Shown here in pieces: positions 9,576 to 17,916 of a stretch of 64,000 bases of DNA; position 1 is the first letter of the stretch, and every line of letters starts with the position of its first letter. The translations under genes were made by a program, and so were the position numbers. Origin of the DNA: Clostridia bacterium (GTDB taxonomy: Bacteria > Bacillota > Clostridia > Oscillospirales > CAG-272); NCBI GenBank assembly GCA_017461385.1, contig JAFTXZ010000008.1, positions 124,001 to 188,000 on the forward strand, given 5' to 3'. The notes below the pieces were generated by a model. That model did no database searches and had not been told where the DNA came from. It saw only the letters and a list, made by a program, of their open reading frames with translations.

Positions 9576-11250
9576 ATGCGTTGATTATTGAATTGATAAT
9601 TGCTTGGCGAGCGCTTAGCACCTTTTGTGCATCGTCCTTGCTTTCGCCCTTTACAGAGTAATAAACCTTAATCTTTGGCTCTGTGCCTGATGGGCGGATT
9701 GCAATCCAAGAGGAATCCTCAAATACGAATTTCAAAACGTCTGCCTTTGGTAAATCACCAATGCCTACGGTGTAATCGTTAACCTGAGCTATGCCCTCCA
9801 TTAGGCTCTTGCCCTTTTCTCTCATTTCCTTCATTATAGCCTTGATTCTTTCGATGCCATCAATACCCTTTAGTGTATAAGAATCAAGCTTATCAAGGAA
9901 ATAGCCGTACTTGTTATAGATGTCCTCCATAACGTCAACAAGAGTCTTGCCTTGGTTTTTGTAGTAGGATGCCATTTCACAAATAAGCATTGATGCAACA
10001 ACGGCGTCCTTATCTCTTGCGTGATTACCTACTAAATATCCATAGCTTTCCTCATAGCCTATTACGAATTCGCCATTTTTGTATTTGTCGAACTGGTTCA
10101 TTTTATCGCCTATGAACTTAAAGCCTGTTAAGGTTTCAATAACCTTTAGTCCGTTTTGCTTTGCTATAATTGCGCCTAGCTCACTAGTTACAATTGTTTT
10201 GATTACCGTTGATTTTTCGTTAAGTGATGACTTGTTCATCTTAATACAGTAATCAACAAGAAGTGCGCCTACCTGATTTCCTGTGAACAGCTTCATTCCA
10301 TCCTTGGTATTTACTGCTATACCAACACGGTCACAGTCTGGGTCTGTTCCAAGAATAAGGTCTGCATTTAGCTCCTCACAGAGCTTAATGCCCAGGCTAA
10401 GCGCCTCTGCATTTTCTGGGTTTGGAGAGTTTACAGTTGGGAAATTGCCATCCTTAACCTCCTGCTCCTTAACTATTACTACGTCGTAGCCAAGGTCGGA
10501 AAGCACACGTCTTACAGGCTTATTTCCTGTACCGTGAAGTGGAGTGTAAACGATTTTTGCACTCTTTTCACCAATATCATGGGCTTGCTTTTTAACGTTT
10601 GCTATAAAGCTTTCATAAACCTCGTCAGAAACGTCCATTAAAAGTCCGTTTGCCCTAGCCTCATCCTCGCTGGCAACCTTTATCGAAGCAAGGTCAGTAA
10701 TTGCGTTAACATAAGAAATGATAGCGTTTGCGTCCTCTATCAGCACCTGACAGCCAGCCTCATCATATACCTTGTATCCGTTATATTCCTTTGGATTGTG
10801 GCTAGCAGTTACAACGATACCGCCAATACAGCCAAGCTCTCTAACTGTAAAGGAAAGGGTTGGTGTTGGCATAAGCTCCTTGTATAGGTACGTAGGAATT
10901 CCGTTTTGTGCCATAACAAGAGCTGCCTCTTTTACAAAGGTGTCGGAGTTATTTCTTGAGTCGTAGCCGATTGCAACTCCTCTTTTAACATCCTTGCCAT
11001 ACTTATCGAGAAGATAGCTAGCAAAGCCCTGTGTTGCCTTTCTTATTATGTATTTGTTCATACGATTAGTGCCTGCGCCCATAACACCACGAAGTCCGCC
11101 TGTTCCAAATTCAAGATCTGTGTAAAAGCGATCCTCAATTTCCTCGTTGGTAAGCGGTGCATTTAGCTCATCCCTAGTTTGCTTATCAAAATACTCACTA
11201 GTACGCCACAAATTATACGTGTCGATAATTTTTTGAGATAGCTGTTTCAT
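9574..11250 (-). CDS. pgcA: Phosphoglucomutase/phosphomannomutase
   Basis: This 558-residue enzyme interconverts hexose 1- and 6-phosphates and supplies glucose 1-phosphate for sugar-nucleotide and surface-polymer synthesis. The phosphoserine loop TASHNP lies near residue 148, the metal-binding loop DPDCDR near residue 306, a sugar-binding GYEESYG near residue 395 and the phosphate-binding RPSGTEPK near the C-terminus. Length and motifs fit the Bacillus PgcA type. The start ATG at 11250 follows AAAGGAG. It lies 59 bases after aconitase without a clear terminator, so read-through is likely. Confidence 0.9.
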   Translation of the reverse strand: MKQLSQKIIDTYNLWRTSEYFDKQTRDELNAPLTNEEIEDRFYTDLEFGTGGLRGVMGAGTNRMNKYIIRKATQGFASYLLDKYGKDVKRGVAIGYDSRNNSDTFVKEAALVMAQNGIPTYLYKELMPTPTLSFTVRELGCIGGIVVTASHNPKEYNGYKVYDEAGCQVLIEDANAIISYVNAITDLASIKVASEDEARANGLLMDVSDEVYESFIANVKKQAHDIGEKSAKIVYTPLHGTGNKPVRRVLSDLGYDVVIVKEQEVKDGNFPTVNSPNPENAEALSLGIKLCEELNADLILGTDPDCDRVGIAVNTKDGMKLFTGNQVGALLVDYCIKMNKSSLNEKSTVIKTIVTSELGAIIAKQNGLKVIETLTGFKFIGDKMNQFDKYKNGEFVIGYEESYGYLVGNHARDKDAVVASMLICEMASYYKNQGKTLVDVMEDIYNKYGYFLDKLDSYTLKGIDGIERIKAIMKEMREKGKSLMEGIAQVNDYTVGIGDLPKADVLKFVFEDSSWIAIRPSGTEPKIKVYYSVKGESKDDAQKVLSARQAIINSIINA

Positions 11251-11309
11251 ATTACTCTCCTTTTGTATTTCTTACAAAAAATATATTGTCCTTGTCCTTC
11301 AAAAATGAC

Positions 11310-13229
11310 TTATTCTCCCTTTGTATAAGCAAGAAGTCCGCCAGCCTTAAGAATGTCTATTTGTCTTTGTGTATAGGAGCATACAAGCTTATACTCCTTA
11401 TTTCCTGCCTTAAGAGTAATTTCTCCCTTTTCCATACCCTCAAATACATTTTCAAGGGTCAGTGTATCGTCTTGGTTAAGAGCCTCATAATCCTCTGGAT
11501 TTGCAAAGGTGAGAGGCATAATACCTGCATTGATTAGGTTTGCCGAGTGAATTCTTGCAAAGCTCTTTGCAATTACAGCCTTTACTCCCAGGTATAGTGG
11601 AACTAGAGCCGCATGCTCACGTGAGGAGCCTTGACCATAGTTTGAGCCACCTACAATTATGCTCTTTTTTGCCTCAAGTGCTCTTTGTGCAAAGCTTTCA
11701 TCACATACTGCGAAGCAGAACTTTGACAAGAAAGGAATATTTGAACGATAAGGCAAAATCTTAGCACCAGCCGGCATAATGTGGTCTGTGGTAATATTGT
11801 CTCCAACCTTTAACGTAAGGTTTGCCGTAATTTCGTTTTCAAGCTTATAGGTTGTTGGGAATGGCTTAATATTTGGACCTCTTAGAATTGGTAGATCCTT
11901 AGCCTCCTCCTCACTTGCCGGAAGAACTACTGCGCTATCATCAATCTTGAATGATTCAGGCATTTCGATTTCAATATAATCACCAAGTGTTCTTGGATCG
12001 GTAATATAGCCTGTTAGGGCTGAAGCAACTGCAACCTCAGGTGAAACAAGATAAACCTGTGCGTCCTTTGTACCACTTCTTCCCTCAAAGTTACGATTGA
12101 AGGTACGGAGAGATACGCCTGCTGAGTTAGGTGAGAAGCCCATACCTATGCATGGTCCGCAAGCACACTCAAGTACACGAGCACCAGAGGCAAGTATATC
12201 AGATAGCGCACCACAATCTGCAAGCATAGAAAGCACCTGCTTAGAGCCTGGAGACACTGACAAGCTTACGCTGTCATCAATCTTTTTACCCTTAAGCATT
12301 GCTGCAACCTTAAGCATATCACGGAGCGATGAGTTTGTGCATGAGCCGATACATACCTGGTCAACCTTTATACCCTTAAGCTCCTCTGCGCTCTTTATGT
12401 TATCAGGACTATGTGGGCATGCAAGAAGTGGCTTTAGCTCTGATAGGTTAATGTCGATTATTCTGTCATATACAGCATCAGGGTCGCTCTCAAGTGGTGT
12501 ATAAGCATCACCTCTGCCCTGTGCCTCAAGAAATTCCTTTGTAATTTCATCAGATGGGAAAATTGAAGTAGTTGCACCTAGCTCTGTTCCCATATTGGTT
12601 ATAGTAGCTCTTTCGGGAACGCTAAGGGTTTTAATGCCCTCTCCTCCCCATTCAATAATAGCTCCTACTCCACCCTTTACAGATAGGATACGAAGAATTT
12701 CAAGGCTCACGTCCTTAGCGCTAACCCATGGTCTTAGCTTTCCCGTTAGGTTTACCTTAAACATTTTTGGCATGGTGATGTAGTATGCACCACCACCCAT
12801 TGCAACTGCAACGTCAAGTCCTCCTGCACCCATTGCAAGCATACCGATGCCACCTGCAGTTGGTGTATGGCTATCTGAGCCGATAAGCGTCATTCCAGGA
12901 ACGCCAAAGCGCTCTAGATGAACCTGATGGCAAATTCCGTTTCCTGGTCTTGAAAATCTTAATCCGAACTTCTTTGCAACAGATTGAATATATCTGTGGT
13001 CATCTGCATTTTCAAAGCCAGATTGTAGTGTGTTATGGTCTATGTATGCAACTGAAAGCTTTGTGCGTACTCTTGGTATGCCAATTGCCTCAAATTCCAA
13101 ATATGCCATTGTTCCTGTTGCGTCCTGAGTAAGGGTTTGGTCTATTCTTAAAGCGATTTCCTCGCCCACCTTCATTTCGCCAGATACTAAGTGTTCCTTG
13201 ATGATTTTTTGTGCTATGGTAAGTCCCAT
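11310..13229 (-). CDS. acnA: Aconitate hydratase
   Basis: Aconitase converts citrate to isocitrate through a 4Fe-4S cluster. The start at 13229 follows GGAGG with a 7-base gap; an upstream in-frame ATG at 13259 has no such site. The 639-residue product has the cluster ligands in CIGSCTNSS near residue 293 and CACGPCIG near residue 356, and the C-terminal swivel domain with GSNYGQGSSREHA. No citrate synthase or isocitrate dehydrogenase is present in the window, so I infer it serves the oxidative branch toward 2-oxoglutarate and glutamate, which also feeds the arginine pathway encoded further on. Its promoter contains a large palindrome. Confidence 0.93.
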   Translation of the reverse strand: MGLTIAQKIIKEHLVSGEMKVGEEIALRIDQTLTQDATGTMAYLEFEAIGIPRVRTKLSVAYIDHNTLQSGFENADDHRYIQSVAKKFGLRFSRPGNGICHQVHLERFGVPGMTLIGSDSHTPTAGGIGMLAMGAGGLDVAVAMGGGAYYITMPKMFKVNLTGKLRPWVSAKDVSLEILRILSVKGGVGAIIEWGGEGIKTLSVPERATITNMGTELGATTSIFPSDEITKEFLEAQGRGDAYTPLESDPDAVYDRIIDINLSELKPLLACPHSPDNIKSAEELKGIKVDQVCIGSCTNSSLRDMLKVAAMLKGKKIDDSVSLSVSPGSKQVLSMLADCGALSDILASGARVLECACGPCIGMGFSPNSAGVSLRTFNRNFEGRSGTKDAQVYLVSPEVAVASALTGYITDPRTLGDYIEIEMPESFKIDDSAVVLPASEEEAKDLPILRGPNIKPFPTTYKLENEITANLTLKVGDNITTDHIMPAGAKILPYRSNIPFLSKFCFAVCDESFAQRALEAKKSIIVGGSNYGQGSSREHAALVPLYLGVKAVIAKSFARIHSANLINAGIMPLTFANPEDYEALNQDDTLTLENVFEGMEKGEITLKAGNKEYKLVCSYTQRQIDILKAGGLLAYTKGE

Positions 13230-13289
13230 TTTGTTGCCTCCATGTATTTTGCTTTTCACTTTATTCCTTTAGAAGAATAAAACATTTAT

Positions 13290-13319
13290 ATTATAACAAG
13301 CCCGTACTGGGCTTGTCAA
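13290..13319 (-). promoter_or_regulatory. Aconitase promoter with palindromic operator in the spacer
   Basis: On the minus strand TTGACA (13319-13314) and TATAAT (13295-13290) are separated by 18 bases. The spacer and the end of the -35 form a perfect inverted repeat, ACAAGCCC-5 bases-GGGCTTGT, at 13296-13316. An RNA hairpin is unlikely to matter because it precedes the transcription start; a repressor or activator site is the simpler reading. Confidence 0.75.
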
Positions 13320-13326
13320 TATTTTT

Positions 13327-13360
13327 TTATAGACCGACGCGATTTTGCGTCGGTCTATAA
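13327..13360. other. 14-bp perfect hairpin downstream of the CvpA-like gene
   Basis: TTATAGACCGACGC and its exact complement flank a 6-base loop (13341-13346). In the minus transcript of the upstream gene it is followed by A residues, not a U-tract, so it is not a normal intrinsic terminator. It may be a 3' end stabiliser, or part of a double element with the neighbouring palindrome at 13296-13316. Confidence 0.55.
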
Positions 13361-13361
13361 C

Positions 13362-15596
13362 TTATTTTGTAATCGTTACGCCAAATGCCTGTGCCAGCGC
13401 TTCGAGGGTAGCCTTTTGCTCATCTGTTATTCCCTCTGCGCTGTAGCTATCGTTAAGCGCGTTTGTAATTTGTTGCTTGTCTCTGTCTGTAAGGTCGTCT
13501 TGAATATGGAATGGGTCGTCCTTTGCCTCTCCATTTTCATCAACAACTGCACTTTGGAGCATTTCTGATGCAACCGCAGAATCAGTAACTGTTTCAACGA
13601 AGTCTTTTGCACTCATGCTAGTTTTACTTTGCTCTAGCGATCCAACCCTAAATATATTTTCTTGCTCGTTGTTAGCCGCTGCACTACTCAACACGTTAAT
13701 AACAGCCTCTGTTTTCTCAAGCTCCTCTTTCTTATGCTCCTCATCCTCGAACTCTATGCCACCAAAGGAATCAAGCATGGAGTTTACAACCTGATTTATA
13801 GTATCAGCTGAGGTATATGGAATACCCATTGAAATTAGATTTTCTCTATTTACAAGACTCTTTATTGATTCTGAATCGTCTGTCATCATAGATTCAAGAA
13901 CTGAATGGAGCATCTCCTGCTTAGCACCCTCAGTTCCCACGCTTTGAAGTGACAATACAAGTCTCATAAGAGTTTGTCTAGCAGCTAGCATTTGAGAAAT
14001 ATCTGCATTTTCCTTAGTTGCATTTTCTATAAATTCATCATCTACAACGCCAAACTCAGCACATTTTTCAGAGTGCAGGAATGCGTAAAATAGTATCTTA
14101 TAGCTTCTTCCAACAATTATACTATCACGAGCATGCTCCATACTCTCACCAAGAGATTCAAGGTCTGCGTTTACAGCAAGCTCCTGTACGTCCTCTAGGT
14201 TTCCAATGCTGGAAATAAACTGCTGAATTTCAACAATAACATTTTTAATTATAGCGCCTTCCTTGGAAATATTTTCCTCGGTAAAGCTTTCAGTATCGAA
14301 CTCCTCGGGAGTTAATGAGGTTCCGTTTATATCATTGTAAATTCTGCATACGTAATTTGAAAGTGCGTTTGAAATATATGGTAGTGCGTTTCTTGTTCTT
14401 TCATTTTTATAAAGCTCAACCAAAACACCACTTATTAGCTTATCGTTCTGAACAAGCCCCATAATGTCCTTTTCTTCCTTTGTAAGCTCCTCAAGCACAC
14501 CATTTTCAATAGCGCAACCAGCAATGCCAGAAAGAGTTGCAAGGTCTTTTCTTAGCTGAACGGAGTCTGTGTCGGACAAGATTTCAAGAACTCTTTTTAC
14601 TGTTGGGTCAAAGGCATCTCCCAGTGATGGAATTGAATAGCCTACTATCTCTCCATTCTCGTATAGCTCACCCGATGCGAATGACACCGCCTTTGAAAGA
14701 AGTAATGGTAAAAATTCCGATTCTTCAAGAGTTTTATTAACGTCATCAAGAGCAGAAATCTCCGTCTCTGTATATTCAAGTGGCGATTTTACAAGTGGAA
14801 TTACAGCCTTATAAAGCTTAATTGCACCTGTGGTTTCCTTTTCAAGTGAAAGCTGAACGCCGTCAATCGTTACGCTTGTAAGGCTATTAAATACCGCACG
14901 GCCACCTAAATCGTATATGGTTTTTGCAAAGCCACCGTCCCTTATTGCGTAAACGTACTGCATTGCCTCGCTATCACGAATATCACCAGGAGCCTGCTCC
15001 TCCATTGATTCACTTAAGGTCTCTGGTGCAGAGTCATCTGCATAAGCGTCAATTGCAGTTGTTGCAAAATTCAAATATCCAACAAGAGGTATCATTACGG
15101 TTACAAACACAATAAAGTATCTTAGTGCGCAAACTGCACCACCTGTAAGCTTAGATACAAGTCCCTTTGCCTTACTGAACAAAAGCCATTCAATAAGTGC
15201 CCTTGGAATTTTCAGGATAAGGCCTACACAAAAATACACAATTATAAATACCAAGGGTGTCAATATAATTGCTGGAATTGCAACGACTGTATTGGCAAGG
15301 TCCTGTGCGTTAGGATTTTCGTTTATATAATCCTGCGCCATTGTCAAATAGTTTTGAACATCCTCGGAGTAAAATTGTCCCTTCAAAAAGTCAAGGAGAG
15401 AGTTTAGTACCTCCTTACTCATAAGCAAGGACGTGCACGACCACGTAATTACAGAGGTTAAAATTGTTCCGACTGTAGTAAATGCAATATCAACTCCAGA
15501 TTTTGCGACACCCTTAAAGAAGCCTCGCAAAAAGCCTAAGCCTGCAACCACCACACATACTATCGTTACAATTAAAGAAATAGATTGAGGTGTCAT
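13362..15596 (-). CDS. CvpA-like membrane protein with large extracytoplasmic region
   Basis: The 744-residue protein begins with a CvpA-like membrane part: hydrophobic segments at about 8-26, 36-55, 108-132 and 155-177. A first-loop pattern GFLRGFFKGVAKSG resembles the CvpA/colicin V production family. The remaining 560 or so residues are hydrophilic, acidic and helix-prone, with no motif I recognise. The ATG at 15596 follows AAGGAG. CvpA relatives are usually under 250 residues, so the long tail is unusual. Function is unknown; a cell-envelope role is inference only. Confidence 0.6.
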   Translation of the reverse strand: MTPQSISLIVTIVCVVVAGLGFLRGFFKGVAKSGVDIAFTTVGTILTSVITWSCTSLLMSKEVLNSLLDFLKGQFYSEDVQNYLTMAQDYINENPNAQDLANTVVAIPAIILTPLVFIIVYFCVGLILKIPRALIEWLLFSKAKGLVSKLTGGAVCALRYFIVFVTVMIPLVGYLNFATTAIDAYADDSAPETLSESMEEQAPGDIRDSEAMQYVYAIRDGGFAKTIYDLGGRAVFNSLTSVTIDGVQLSLEKETTGAIKLYKAVIPLVKSPLEYTETEISALDDVNKTLEESEFLPLLLSKAVSFASGELYENGEIVGYSIPSLGDAFDPTVKRVLEILSDTDSVQLRKDLATLSGIAGCAIENGVLEELTKEEKDIMGLVQNDKLISGVLVELYKNERTRNALPYISNALSNYVCRIYNDINGTSLTPEEFDTESFTEENISKEGAIIKNVIVEIQQFISSIGNLEDVQELAVNADLESLGESMEHARDSIIVGRSYKILFYAFLHSEKCAEFGVVDDEFIENATKENADISQMLAARQTLMRLVLSLQSVGTEGAKQEMLHSVLESMMTDDSESIKSLVNRENLISMGIPYTSADTINQVVNSMLDSFGGIEFEDEEHKKEELEKTEAVINVLSSAAANNEQENIFRVGSLEQSKTSMSAKDFVETVTDSAVASEMLQSAVVDENGEAKDDPFHIQDDLTDRDKQQITNALNDSYSAEGITDEQKATLEALAQAFGVTITK

Positions 15597-15685
15597 TTTT
15601 TCTCCTTCCCCATTATTCTAAATTATTTCGCATTGGTTCAAATGGCTACCAATCACTCAGATATCCATTGTATGCCATTAATTAT

Positions 15686-15714
15686 ATAATATCACACTCG
15701 CAAATAAAATTCAA
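15686..15714 (-). promoter_or_regulatory. Promoter for the CvpA-like gene
   Basis: Minus strand TTGAAT (15714-15709), 17-base spacer, TATTAT (15691-15686); about 90 bases before the start codon. Confidence 0.6.
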
Positions 15715-15826
15715 TATAATATAATTGCTTTTTGGTGCTTTTTTCAACTTTTTCAAAATGCTTGCATAATTGCAAGGATACTACAAATAATAAAAAGGCA
15801 ACTAAAACTAAAAAAGGAGATATTTT

Positions 15827-16366
15827 ATGAAGGCTACGGGTATTGTTCGTAGGATTGATGATTTAGGAAGGGTTGTTATACCTAAGGAAATAAGAAGAAC
15901 TATGAGAATTCGTGAGGGAGATCCCTTGGAAATCTTTACCGACAGGGAGGGTGAGGTTATTTTCAAGAAGTATTCTCCGATCGGAGAGCTTGCCTCCTTT
16001 GCTGCTCAATACGTCGATACACTGCATAAGATTTGTTCTATGTCAGTTGTTGTTACAGACAGAGATACTGTTATTGCCTGTGCAGGAGTATCAAAAAAGG
16101 AATACAACGACAAAAAGCTCACGCCAGAATTTGAGGCACTGATGGAAAAAAGAAGCTTGTACACCTATTCAACACAGCAAATAATGATTTGTGATGGGGC
16201 AAGCTCCTACGTTAAGTATGCTATGCCTATTATTTCTGAGGGAGATATTGTCGGCTGTATTGCCTGTGTTTCATCTGAGCAGGCTCCCACTATCGACCCA
16301 CACAGCACAGAGGCAAAGCTTATTCAAACCGCATCATCCTTTTTGGGCAGACAGTTTGAGAGTTAA
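15827..16366 (+). CDS. spoVT: Stage V sporulation protein T, AbrB-family regulator
   Basis: SpoVT is a forespore transcription factor that modulates sigma-G-dependent genes. The 179-residue length is typical. Residues 1-50 form the AbrB swapped-hairpin DNA-binding domain (MKATGIVRRIDDLGRVVIPK, then EIRRTMRIREGDPLEI). The rest matches the GAF-like ligand domain of SpoVT and lacks the short form seen in AbrB. The start follows AAAAAAGGAGAT. The upstream gap (15715-15826) has a TGCATA and a CAAATA that loosely recall a sigma-G promoter, but spacing is poor. Its presence is the main evidence for a spore-forming lineage. Confidence 0.93.
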   Translation: MKATGIVRRIDDLGRVVIPKEIRRTMRIREGDPLEIFTDREGEVIFKKYSPIGELASFAAQYVDTLHKICSMSVVVTDRDTVIACAGVSKKEYNDKKLTPEFEALMEKRSLYTYSTQQIMICDGASSYVKYAMPIISEGDIVGCIACVSSEQAPTIDPHSTEAKLIQTASSFLGRQFES

Positions 16367-16371
16367 ACCAA

Positions 16372-16411
16372 TAACGCAGAGTGAAATTTCGACACTCTGC
16401 GCTATTTTTTT
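16372..16411. terminator. Terminator between spoVT and the amidase
   Basis: CGCAGAGTG and CACTCTGCG pair across a 9-base loop, followed by CTATTTTTTT on the plus strand; serves spoVT. Confidence 0.85.
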
Positions 16412-16429
16412 ATTGACCTGCGGGATAAT

Positions 16430-16996
16430 TTATGATAAACTTAAGTAGTCGAGAATACCTTGATAAATGCCCTGAGCAAACAAGGACGGGTTGTTGCCCA
16501 TTTGATATGCGTCCTGTGGATTACTAATAAATCCCAGCTCTACCAAAACAGCAGGCATATTAGTTTTTCTCAAAACATAGAGTCCCGGTCTTAGCTTTAC
16601 CCCTCTGTTTTTGAGTCCTGTAATTTGGGTAACCGAGTCCACTATGTCTTGAGCCAGATTTGCGGCACGTGATGGACGACTGTAAACTAGCGCCTCCGTT
16701 CCGTTTGCACTACTGTCCACAGAGGCGTTTGCGTGAATGCTTATGAAGTAATCTGCGCCCCAGCTATTTGCGTCATTAACTCTAACTCTTAGACTTGATG
16801 CATTCGACGTGCCTAGCTGTGTTTGTCTTGTAGGTCGTGAGAGCCTTACCTCAAAGTTTCCATTTTGACGTAAAAGCTCTGCAAGACGTACTCCTACCTC
16901 GTAGGTTATATCCTGCTCTCTTAAGCCATTTCCCTCTGCACCCGTGTTAGGTGGATTTGGATTATGTCCTTGATCTATGTATATTTTTATAGCCAT
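16430..16996 (-). CDS. N-acetylmuramoyl-L-alanine amidase (Amidase_3)
   Basis: This 188-residue zinc amidase cleaves the bond between MurNAc and the stem peptide of peptidoglycan. The expected residues are all present: H11 in DQGHN, E27 in GLREQD, H88 in SIHANA and catalytic E153 in VELGF. There is no signal peptide, transmembrane segment or cell-wall-binding repeat, so the protein is just the catalytic domain. It could act in the spore compartment or leave the cell by a non-classical route. The position next to spoVT suggests sporulation or germination use, but that is inference; CwlD-type amidases normally have a signal sequence. Confidence 0.85.
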   Translation of the reverse strand: MAIKIYIDQGHNPNPPNTGAEGNGLREQDITYEVGVRLAELLRQNGNFEVRLSRPTRQTQLGTSNASSLRVRVNDANSWGADYFISIHANASVDSSANGTEALVYSRPSRAANLAQDIVDSVTQITGLKNRGVKLRPGLYVLRKTNMPAVLVELGFISNPQDAYQMGNNPSLFAQGIYQGILDYLSLS

Positions 16997-17058
16997 AGTG
17001 TCCCCCTTTTTCGTTATTCAATAAACATTGTATGCACTTTTTCAAAAGAGGTTAATAT

Positions 17059-17856
17059 ATGAAGGAATTCAAAAGCATTGAGCATATTCTCAGCCGTACA
17101 AGAAAGGCTGTCGAGGAATATAGCATGATAGAAAACGGTGACAGAATTGCCGTTGGTGTGTCCGGTGGAAAGGACTCGCTTGCACTTTTATGTGCACTTG
17201 TAAAGCTAAAAAGAGTTTTAGGTCTTAATTACACTGTTGTGGCTATCACTATCGATATGGGGCTTGAGGGTGCTGATTTTTCTAAAATCGCCCAGCTTTG
17301 CAGTGAGCTTGAGGTGGAATATCACATTGTGAAAACCGAAATATACGAGATTATTTTTAACGTTAGACAGGAAAAATCCCCTTGCTCCCTATGTGCAAGA
17401 ATGCGTCGAGGCGCTCTACACGATGCCACAAAGGAATTAGGCTGTAACAAGCTAGCCTTAGGTCATCACTATGATGACGTTGTGGAAACCTTTATGCTCA
17501 ATCTGTTCTTTGAGGGAAGAATCGGTTGCTTCCGTCCTGTTACATACCTTTCAAGGAAGGATTTAACTATGATTCGTCCCTTGATTTACACTCAAGAAAA
17601 GGATATAAGGACATTTGCATACAATGAGGAGCTACCAATTACCAAGGTCCTTTGCCCTGCTGATGGTAACACTGAGAGAGCAAAAATGAAGGAATATCTT
17701 GCTATTTTTGAGCGTGAGCACAGAGGCTTATACCATAGAATAATAGGCGCAATTCAACGCTCTGAGCTTGATGGCTTCCACGTTGATTTGCTTGATAACA
17801 AGGAAAAGCAAAAAAGGAAGCTAGAAAGGCAAAGGTCGGAGGAAAACGACGACTAA
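17059..17856 (+). CDS. TtcA-family tRNA 2-thiolation protein
   Basis: A PP-loop ATPase of the TtcA/TtuA group, which activates a tRNA base with ATP and installs sulfur. Residues 35-40 are the PP-loop SGGKDS. Cys109 and Cys112 (CSLC) and Cys199 match the three iron-sulfur cluster ligands of TtcA. LGHHYDD near residue 134 and the LFFEGRIGCFRP segment are also typical. At 265 residues it is slightly shorter than E. coli TtcA. The exact target (cytidine 32 or another position) cannot be told from sequence. It is divergent from the amidase, with only 62 bases between their starts. Confidence 0.82.
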   Translation: MKEFKSIEHILSRTRKAVEEYSMIENGDRIAVGVSGGKDSLALLCALVKLKRVLGLNYTVVAITIDMGLEGADFSKIAQLCSELEVEYHIVKTEIYEIIFNVRQEKSPCSLCARMRRGALHDATKELGCNKLALGHHYDDVVETFMLNLFFEGRIGCFRPVTYLSRKDLTMIRPLIYTQEKDIRTFAYNEELPITKVLCPADGNTERAKMKEYLAIFEREHRGLYHRIIGAIQRSELDGFHVDLLDNKEKQKRKLERQRSEENDD

Positions 17857-17880
17857 GTATCTAACTTTTGATAAAGTATA

Positions 17881-17914
17881 AAAAAATCACCGATTGCAAA
17901 ATCGGTGATTTTTT
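17881..17914. terminator. Bidirectional terminator between the TtcA-like gene and potCD
   Basis: AAAAAATCACCGATT and its complement flank a GCAA loop with T-run on both strands. Confidence 0.9.
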
Positions 17915-17916
17915 AT

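Noticed and set aside
12097..12504. 135-codon antisense frame over aconitase
   Set aside because: Covers the conserved cluster-binding region of aconitase in the opposite strand and has no ribosome-binding site.
13296..13316. Intrinsic terminator on the plus strand
   Set aside because: A T-run does follow, but no plus-strand gene precedes it for over 3 kb; an operator inside the minus-strand promoter explains it better.
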